From Gammaproteobacteria bacterium LSUCC0057 (lineage in GTDB: Bacteria > Pseudomonadota > Gammaproteobacteria > Pseudomonadales > Porticoccaceae), in the NCBI GenBank assembly GCA_004535795.1, contig SPIA01000001.1, positions 817,659-881,658 of the forward strand: DNA of 64,000 nt, read 5' to 3'. Below the pieces are notes generated by a model that ran no database searches, was not told the DNA's origin, and saw only the letters and a program-made list of their open reading frames with translations. Position 1 is the stretch's first letter. Each line of letters begins with the position of its first letter. Position numbers and translations under genes: made by a program. Below are positions 58,221 through 64,000 of this stretch, in pieces.

Positions 58221-59414
58221 TTAGGCGCCCGCTTCACTCTGGTAGTAGTCCATGAGAATTTGCGCCACCTCTGGCCGCGAAAACTCCGGCGGCGGCGCAA
58301 TGCCGTTGCCGAGCATCTCGCGCACTTTGGTCCCCGACAGCAAAATAAAGTCTTCCGGGCTGTGGTCTGGCGCTTCGTTCATCATCACCACGCGGCCGAG
58401 TTTTTTCGAATAGGCGGTGTGGTCGGCCTTAAAGATCTCAATCTGCAGCGCCCCTGCCGGCACCTGCTGGTCAAAAATTGTCTGCGCATCGAAGGCACCG
58501 TAATAGTCGCCGACACCGGCGTGGTCGCGGCCGACAATCAGGTGTGTGGCGCCCATGTTCTGCCTGAATATGGCGTGCAGCACCGCTTCGCGCGGGCCGG
58601 CGTAGAGCATGTCGAAGCCGTAACCATTGACCATGACGCTGTTGGCGGGAAAGTAGTTGTCGACCATGGTGCGAATCGAGGCGTCGCGCACGGCGGCGGG
58701 TATATCGCCCTGCTTGAGTTTGCCGAGCAGCATATGCACAACACAACCGTCGGCGCCGAGTCGCTCCATGGCCATCCGACAGAGCTCCTCATGGGCGCGG
58801 TGCATCGGGTTGCGGGTCTGGAACGCCACCACCTTCTGCCAGCCGCGCGCCGCGATCTCGTCGCGAATCTGCACCGCGGTGCGAAAGGTATCGGGAAAAT
58901 CCTCCTTAAAGTAGCTGTAGTTGAGCACCTCAATCGGGCCGGAGAGCATCACCCGACCGGTGCCGTTAAAGGCGGCCACCCCGGGGTGTTGCGGGTCATT
59001 GGTGGCAAAAATTGCCGAGGCCATTAGCGCCATCTGCTGTTCGCTGACCGGCTCTGCGGCGGCCACTGTCATCACTGCTAGCACCGGGTTGCCGGCAACG
59101 TTGGGGTCGCGCAGCGCCACCCGGCTGCCCGCCTCTAGACCCTCGGCGCTGTCGACCATATTGATGATTGGCACCGGCCAGAACAGCCCAGCGGTAGTCT
59201 GCATCGACTCAGCCACCGACAGCGCATCGGCGAGATTCATATAGCCCTGCAGCGGATTAAAATAACCGCCGGCCAACATCACCGCATTGGCCGCGGCCGC
59301 GGAGCAGAGAGTAATGCTGGGCAGCGCTGCCGCCTCTTGTTGCAGCGCTTGGCGGCGCTGCTGGTCGGCAACAAAAAGCGGGTTTAACTGGTCGGATCCG
59401 TGCGGCTTAATCAA
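58221..59414 (-). CDS. sat: ATP sulfurylase (sulfate adenylyltransferase), Sat type
   Basis: Forms adenosine-5'-phosphosulfate from ATP and sulfate. The 397-residue single-chain enzyme carries QTRNPMHRAHEELCRMA near residues 199-215 (the HRAH nucleotide motif), the MLLGKLKQGD loop, and VGRDHAGVGDYYGAFDAQTIFD near 298. This is the homo-oligomeric Sat, not the CysDN heterodimer of enteric bacteria. Followed by a DHH phosphoesterase and preceded by cysC 51 bases upstream on the same strand, so the operon makes PAPS. Sat is also used by sulfur oxidisers in reverse; pairing with cysC favours assimilation. Confidence 0.95.
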   Translation of the reverse strand: MIKPHGSDQLNPLFVADQQRRQALQQEAAALPSITLCSAAAANAVMLAGGYFNPLQGYMNLADALSVAESMQTTAGLFWPVPIINMVDSAEGLEAGSRVALRDPNVAGNPVLAVMTVAAAEPVSEQQMALMASAIFATNDPQHPGVAAFNGTGRVMLSGPIEVLNYSYFKEDFPDTFRTAVQIRDEIAARGWQKVVAFQTRNPMHRAHEELCRMAMERLGADGCVVHMLLGKLKQGDIPAAVRDASIRTMVDNYFPANSVMVNGYGFDMLYAGPREAVLHAIFRQNMGATHLIVGRDHAGVGDYYGAFDAQTIFDQQVPAGALQIEIFKADHTAYSKKLGRVVMMNEAPDHSPEDFILLSGTKVREMLGNGIAPPPEFSRPEVAQILMDYYQSEAGA

Positions 59415-59465
59415 AACAAACTCCTGAACTGGGTCAATGGTGAAAGCCGCACATGATAACGGAAA

Positions 59466-60092
59466 TCAGCCCTCGATTAGCACTCCAATTTGCTCCAGGT
59501 AAGCGATGATCGCCGCGACCTCTTCGGCCAAGCTGAGCTGGTCGGTGCGCAGTGTCAACTCCGCCGCTGGCGGCGCCTGGTAGGGGTCGTCGATGCCGGT
59601 AAAGTTGCGGATCTCACCGGCGCGCGCTTTCTTGTAGAGCCCCTTGGGGTCGCGGCGCTCAGCCTCGTCCAGCGGGCAGTCGACGTGCACCTCAATAAAC
59701 GGCAGGCCAGCGGCGGCGTGCAGTGCCCGCACGCCATCGCGGTCGGCGGCGTAGGGGCTGATAAAACTCGACAGGGTAATCACCCCGGCGTCGGCAAACA
59801 GCTTGGCTACTTCGCCGATGCGGCGAATATTCTCGGTGCGGTCGTCGGCAGAAAAACCGAGATTTTTGTTGATGCCAAGGCGGATATTATCACCGTCCAA
59901 CCGGTAGCTGAGCTTGCCGCGGCGGTGCAGCTCAGCCTCCACGGCGACCGCAATGGTGCTTTTGCCACTGCCGGAGAGGCCGGTAAACCACAGCGTTGCC
60001 CCGCTCTGGCCAAACATCTCGGTTCTATCGGCGCGGCTCACCTCGCCATCGTGCCAGGTTAAGTTGCCGCCGCCACTCTGCTGCACATTCAT
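59466..60092 (-). CDS. cysC: Adenylylsulfate kinase
   Basis: Phosphorylates APS to PAPS. The 208-residue protein has Walker A GLSGSGKST at 38-46, LDGDNIRLGINKNLGF near 68, and ALSLVDAEGRDPKG-like block CPLDEAERRDPKGLYKKARAGEIRNFTGIDDPYQAP near 138-173, all typical of APS kinase. It leads the operon cysC-sat-DHH-VOC. The window has no cysH; reduction of PAPS is presumably encoded elsewhere. Confidence 0.95.
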   Translation of the reverse strand: MNVQQSGGGNLTWHDGEVSRADRTEMFGQSGATLWFTGLSGSGKSTIAVAVEAELHRRGKLSYRLDGDNIRLGINKNLGFSADDRTENIRRIGEVAKLFADAGVITLSSFISPYAADRDGVRALHAAAGLPFIEVHVDCPLDEAERRDPKGLYKKARAGEIRNFTGIDDPYQAPPAAELTLRTDQLSLAEEVAAIIAYLEQIGVLIEG

Positions 60093-60129
60093 TACTAGTC
60101 CTTAACAGTACGAAGCTGTACTCGTTGGG

Positions 60130-61776
60130 TTACAGCCAGACCACACCGTCGATGCTCTCATCGGCAATGTGGGCGGCAAATTGTTGCTCAACCTGATCGC
60201 GCTTCACTTTCAAAGTTGGCGTGAGGATGCCGTTTTCCGGCGTCCACGGCTCTGAGGCGACAATTAAGCCGTCGAGCACTGCGTGCGACTCCGAGTGCGC
60301 ATTGGTCGCAGCTAAAATGGCGCCCAACTCAGCGCTGAGGGCCTCGCGCGAGTGCCCTTCAGCGGCCTCTGCCGAAAGCACTACCACCGCCAACGGCTGC
60401 TTGCGAGCGTCGCCGACCACGCAGGCCTGTTCCACCAAGCCAGTACCGAGCAGGCGGTTTTCGATCGGCGCTGGGACAATATATTTGCCCTTACTGCTCT
60501 TAAAGATATCTTTGATGCGACCGGTGATGCGCACATAACCGTCGCTGTCGACCTCGCCCTTGTCACCGGTTTTAAAGTAACCATCGACCATGCAGTCGGC
60601 GGTCAGCTCCGGCTGGCGGTAGTAGCTATGGAAAACGCCGTCACTCTTAATGAGGATTTCGCCGAGCTCAGAAATTTTGATCTCGGTACCCGGCACCGGC
60701 TTGCCAATAGAGCCAAATTTGGCCGGATTGACCGGCGCGTTGCCGGTCGACAGACCGGCGGTTTCGGTCATACCCCAGCCCTCGCCGATGTCGATGCCGA
60801 GCCGATGGAACCACTGCATCAAGCCAACACTCATCGGTGCCGAACCGGCGCCGCAGAAACGCGCGCGGGAAAGACCCAGCTGGCTGCGCACCTTGCGTTT
60901 GACCAGGGTGGCCACTACGGGGATTTTTAACAACAGGTTGAGCTTGCGCTGCGGCAGTGCCGCCAAGATCCCCGACTGGAAGCGCTTCCACAACCGCGGC
61001 ACAGAGATGAATACCGTCGGCTGGGTAAAGCGGACGTTGTCGGCAAAGGTCTCCAGCGAATCAATAAAGTCAACCGCCGCCCCCGAGGCCAGCGACACTC
61101 CCTGAATCACGGTGCGCTCGGTAATGTGCGCCAGAGGCAGGTAGGAGAGCAGCTGATCGTCCTTAAAAACGCCAAATTGCTCAATCGGCGCCAGCGACCC
61201 ATAAGCGTAGCCACTGTAGTTCATCACCACCCCTTTGGGCCGGCCGGTGCTGCCGGAGGTGTAGACAATCGACATCATCTGGTGTGCTTGCGCATAGACC
61301 GGGTCGGGCAGCGGCTGGTGGGCCGCCAGCAGCTCGTCCCAGCGCAGCTGGGCGACAACGCCCGGGTAGTCAAAGCCGACAGTAATCAGCGACTCGGGCA
61401 GACCCTGCAGCTGCTCGGCGGGGTTGCCGAGCTTGCCGACAAACAACAATTTAACTTCGGCGTGGTCGATAACGTAGTCGATAGTCGGCTGCGCTGCCGT
61501 GGCATAGATCGGCACCGAGACCAATCCGGCCGCCTGAATAGCCATATCGGCGATAAACCACTCCGCGCAGTTGGCGCCGAGAATACCGACCCGCTCACCC
61601 GGCTGCAGCCCTTGGCTGCGCAGCGCTGCGGCCATCTGCAGCGCTTGATGACGAAAGTCCAACCAGCTGATTTCGAGATACTGGCCGTTGCGCGGCTGGC
61701 GCAGATAGACCCGCTCGCCCTGCTCTGCACACCAGTGATCTACCCACGCTAACGGGACTGTTCCTGTTGCTGCCAT
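60130..61776 (-). CDS. AMP-forming long-chain acyl-CoA ligase
   Basis: Activates a fatty acid with ATP and CoA. The 548-residue protein has the P-loop-like motif YTSGSTGRPKG near 170, GWGMTETAG near 348, YFKTGDKGEVDSDGYVRITGR near 410-430, and IKDIFKSSKGKYIVPAPIEN, matching FadD/FACS-type enzymes. Chain length is not readable. GAGGGTGTC precedes ATG 61776. It diverges from the acyl-CoA dehydrogenase gene, so the two neighbours may serve one fatty-acid pathway. Confidence 0.92.
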   Translation of the reverse strand: MAATGTVPLAWVDHWCAEQGERVYLRQPRNGQYLEISWLDFRHQALQMAAALRSQGLQPGERVGILGANCAEWFIADMAIQAAGLVSVPIYATAAQPTIDYVIDHAEVKLLFVGKLGNPAEQLQGLPESLITVGFDYPGVVAQLRWDELLAAHQPLPDPVYAQAHQMMSIVYTSGSTGRPKGVVMNYSGYAYGSLAPIEQFGVFKDDQLLSYLPLAHITERTVIQGVSLASGAAVDFIDSLETFADNVRFTQPTVFISVPRLWKRFQSGILAALPQRKLNLLLKIPVVATLVKRKVRSQLGLSRARFCGAGSAPMSVGLMQWFHRLGIDIGEGWGMTETAGLSTGNAPVNPAKFGSIGKPVPGTEIKISELGEILIKSDGVFHSYYRQPELTADCMVDGYFKTGDKGEVDSDGYVRITGRIKDIFKSSKGKYIVPAPIENRLLGTGLVEQACVVGDARKQPLAVVVLSAEAAEGHSREALSAELGAILAATNAHSESHAVLDGLIVASEPWTPENGILTPTLKVKRDQVEQQFAAHIADESIDGVVWL

Positions 61777-62011
61777 GACACCCTCACACTGTTGAGTTTT
61801 TATTGTTTGATGAATCGAGATTGTAAACGCGCACCGCAGTCGTGACTAGCCTGCGCGGCGGCCGCTATTTATTTCGGCGCCGCTGCACTGAGCAATTTAG
61901 TGACTGCTCGGTTCAGCGCCTTTTGCACATAGGCCAAAGCGGCTACACTCGAGCTCAGCCTGAACATACCCACATGGCCGCCGCCGGCACCACCACCACA
62001 AGGAAAACCTC
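61777..62011. promoter_or_regulatory. Divergent gap between acyl-CoA ligase and acyl-CoA dehydrogenase genes
   Basis: A 235-base gap that must contain two promoters. GAGCA (61890-61894) and TGCTC (61905-61909) form a 5-base inverted repeat with a 10-base spacer, embedded in CTGAGCA ... TGCTCGGTTCAG, a possible regulator site shared by both genes. No strong promoter hexamers, and no convincing small ORF or RNA, are seen. Confidence 0.4.
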
Positions 62012-63226
62012 ATGCAGTTCGAATACACCCCCAAGGTCGAGGCCCTGCGCCAGCAGATCCAAGCGTTTATGCAGGAGCACGTTTTCCCCAACGAGGCGCT
62101 TTACGAGCAACAAGTTGAAGAGTGCGGCTGGACCACCACACCGCTGATGCATGAGCTCAAAGCCAAAGCCAAGGCAGCCGGATTGTGGAACTTCTTTCTG
62201 CCGGTCAGCTTTGGTCAGTACAGCGGCGGTCTGACCAATTTAGAGTATGCACCGCTGGCCGAGTTAATGGGCCACAACGGCTGGGCCTCGGAAATTTTCA
62301 ACTGCTCGGCACCCGACACAGGCAATATGGAGGTGTTGGCAAAATACGGCACCCCAGCACAGCAGCAGCAGTGGCTGGTACCGCTGCTCAATGGCGAGAT
62401 CCGTTCAGCATTCGCCATGACCGAACCCGATGTCGCCTCCTCAGATGCCACCAACATCGAGACCACTATTACTCGCGACGGCGACGATTACATCATTAAT
62501 GGCCGCAAGTTCTACATAAGCGGCGCCTGCCGAGATGAGTGCAAAATTCTCATTGTGATGGGTAAGACCGACCCCAACCATAGCAACCGCCACCTTCAGC
62601 AGTCTCAGGTGCTAGTGCCTATCGACACTCCCGGGGTGACGGTAGTGCGACCGATGAAGGTATTTGGCTACAACGACGCCCCAGAAGGCCACGCCGAGAT
62701 TGTTTTTGAGGATGTCCGCGTGCCAGTGGAGAACATCATTCTCGGCGAAGGGCGCGGCTTTGAAGTGGCGCAGGGCCGCCTTGGCCCTGGCCGTATTCAC
62801 CACTGTATGCGCAGCATCGGCGCCGCCCAGCGCGCTCTCGAGATGATCTGCCAGCGCGCTAACAGCCGCGTGGTTTTTGGCCGACCAATGAGCAAACAGC
62901 AGTCGGTCCGCGAAGATGTCGCCCGCGCCGCGGTAGAGATTGAGCAGTGCCGCCTACTGACCCTGAAAGCCGCCGATATGATGGACAAAGCCGGCAATAA
63001 AGGGGCGCGGGAACTGATCGCGATGATCAAAATTGCCGCGCCCAGCATGGCACTGAAAGTGATCGACCGCGCCATTCAAATACACGGTGCCGCCGGCCTC
63101 GGCCAAGACACCTTTTTGGCGCAGATGTTCGCCTGGCAGCGGGTGCTGCGGCTCGCCGACGGCCCCGATGAAGTTCACATGATGCAACTCGGCCGCGATC
63201 TGATGGCCCGCCACCAGGAATTTTAG
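62012..63226 (+). CDS. Acyl-CoA dehydrogenase, ACAD10/11-like
   Basis: FAD enzyme predicted to oxidise acyl-CoA at the alpha,beta position. The 404-residue protein shows [17 protein letters not shown] near residue 132, the FAD/substrate segment [21 protein letters not shown] near 260-280, [19 protein letters not shown], and the C-terminal [39 protein letters not shown]. These resemble ACAD10/11 and bacterial partners of phosphotransferase proteins. AAGGAAAACCTC precedes ATG 62012. Its stop overlaps the next GTG (TAGTG). The exact acyl substrate is unknown. Confidence 0.92.
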   Translation: MQFEYTPKVEALRQQIQAFMQEHVFPNEALYEQQVEECGWTTTPLMHELKAKAKAAGLWNFFLPVSFGQYSGGLTNLEYAPLAELMGHNGWASEIFNCSAPDTGNMEVLAKYGTPAQQQQWLVPLLNGEIRSAFAMTEPDVASSDATNIETTITRDGDDYIINGRKFYISGACRDECKILIVMGKTDPNHSNRHLQQSQVLVPIDTPGVTVVRPMKVFGYNDAPEGHAEIVFEDVRVPVENIILGEGRGFEVAQGRLGPGRIHHCMRSIGAAQRALEMICQRANSRVVFGRPMSKQQSVREDVARAAVEIEQCRLLTLKAADMMDKAGNKGARELIAMIKIAAPSMALKVIDRAIQIHGAAGLGQDTFLAQMFAWQRVLRLADGPDEVHMMQLGRDLMARHQEF

Positions 63227-64000
63227 TGGTGGTTGCCGACATCAATTGCGCCAGCGGCCAGGCCATAGTGGCTGACTACCTGAGCGCTCAGGTTGCAGAG
63301 TTTGAAGGGCCCGCTCACTTTGAAAAATTTGCCGGCGGCCAGTCCAACCCCACCTATAAAGTGACCACCAGCAGCGGCTGTTACGTATTGCGCAGCCAAC
63401 CGCCCGGCAAACTGCTGCCCTCCGCCCACGCCGTCGACCGCGAGTTTCGTGTCATCTCAGCGCTGGCCGAGGCCGCCGTGCCGGTGCCGCGGGCGCTACA
63501 TCTGTGCAGCGACCTCAGTATCACCGGGGCACAGTTTTATCTGATGGAGCACCTCGACGGCAATATCCACTGGGATGCGGCACTGCAGGGCGCTGCAGAC
63601 AACAGCCAACGCTGCCGCATCTACCAGCAGATGACCACGGTACTGGCTGCCATTCACTCCGTCGATGTCGACCAATGCGGCCTTGGCGACTACGGCAGAG
63701 CCGGCAACTACTTTGCCCGCCAGCTGCAGCGTTGGACTGGCCAGTACGCCGACACCCAGACCGACAAGATTGCAGCCATGGATGCGCTCTCGCACTGGCT
63801 GCAACAGCACCTGCCCGCCGATGACGGCAGAGTGGCGCTGGTGCACGGCGACTACCGGCTCGACAATCTCATCTTCAGCCGCGACAACGAGCAGATTATC
63901 GGTGTGCTCGACTGGGAGCTGTCGACCCTCGGCCACCCCTACGCCGACCTTGCCTACCTCTGTATGAACCGTCGCTTGCCTGCACAATCTGAGGGCAGCC
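63226..64000 (+). CDS. Aminoglycoside-phosphotransferase-like kinase, cut by right window edge
   Basis: The frame is open from GTG 63226 to the window end (258 codons), with no stop. It shows a kinase fold of the APH/choline kinase type: FAGGQSNPTYKVTT near residue 36, YVLRSQPPGKLLPSAHAVDREFRVI, the catalytic loop LVHGDYRLDNLIF near 210 and the metal-site VLDWELSTLGHPYADLAYL near 232. Despite the name, such proteins beside acyl-CoA dehydrogenases are thought to phosphorylate hydroxyacyl-CoA intermediates; human ACAD10/11 fuse both domains. The first or second of two adjacent GTG codons is the start. About 80-100 C-terminal residues lie beyond the window. Confidence 0.88.
   Translation, partial: MVVADINCASGQAIVADYLSAQVAEFEGPAHFEKFAGGQSNPTYKVTTSSGCYVLRSQPPGKLLPSAHAVDREFRVISALAEAAVPVPRALHLCSDLSITGAQFYLMEHLDGNIHWDAALQGAADNSQRCRIYQQMTTVLAAIHSVDVDQCGLGDYGRAGNYFARQLQRWTGQYADTQTDKIAAMDALSHWLQQHLPADDGRVALVHGDYRLDNLIFSRDNEQIIGVLDWELSTLGHPYADLAYLCMNRRLPAQSEGS

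Overview
The window is 64 kb of dense, GC-rich chromosomal DNA from a gammaproteobacterium. Gene order points there: asd-fimV-truA-trpF-accD-folC-dedD-cvpA-purF-metZ with leuCDB upstream, dnaX-ybaB-recR-rnd-ycgL-ycgN behind a 4.5S RNA gene, and perM beside bepA all match Pseudomonas-like or enteric arrangements. Two Na+/H+ antiporters (NhaB, NhaC-type), an Sat-type ATP sulfurylase and a PpiC/HupE pair suggest a marine or halotolerant lineage; that last step is inference. I found no mobile element, prophage, CRISPR array, tRNA or rRNA, and no gap above 300 bases without a gene.

Layout. 1-6.5 kb (minus): aceE (cut by the left edge), a lipoprotein M16 protease, a PerM transporter. 6.7-12.9 kb: bepA, nadA, an unlisted 39-residue membrane ORF, a sulfite reductase with its DUF934 partner, a cation/proton antiporter. 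12.9-16.5 kb: sohB, nudC, nhaB and a two-way terminator. 16.5-24.8 kb (minus): vWA/MoxR pair, YafJ amidotransferase, small membrane protein, ycgN, ycgL, rnd, recR, ybaB, dnaX and the 4.5S RNA gene ffs. 24.9-35.4 kb (plus): nine overlapping genes encoding two complete peptide ABC importers. 35.5-36.2 kb: an enoyl-CoA hydratase/isomerase and a terminator. 36.3-49.8 kb (minus): msrA, metZ, purF, cvpA, dedD, folC, accD, trpF, truA, a short fimV, asd, leuB, leuD, leuC. 50-61.8 kb: a divergent LysR regulator, trmH, an MBL hydrolase, a gamma-carbonic-anhydrase-like protein, HupE/UreJ-like and PpiC-like proteins, an NhaC antiporter, a VOC protein, a DHH phosphoesterase, sat, cysC and an acyl-CoA ligase. 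62-64 kb (plus): an acyl-CoA dehydrogenase and a kinase-like gene cut by the right edge.

How the genes work together. Sulfate assimilation is split: sat-cysC activate sulfate to PAPS, the DHH protein immediately downstream may clear the PAP by-product, and the reductase at 9.6 kb makes sulfide, which metZ places into homocysteine. The leu, asd, trpF, purF, folC and accD block is core anabolism. Translational coupling is pervasive: many neighbours share ATGA, GTGA or TAATG junctions.

The clearest non-obvious signal is a complete programmed -1 frameshift cassette inside dnaX: an internal Shine-Dalgarno, an A AAA AAG slippery site, a downstream hairpin and an early -1 stop, laid out as in E. 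coli. Next are a paired LysR-type operator between leuC and its regulator, and the double peptide-importer operon. Most of the rest is ordinary core genome, and I did not find a convincing wholly new system.
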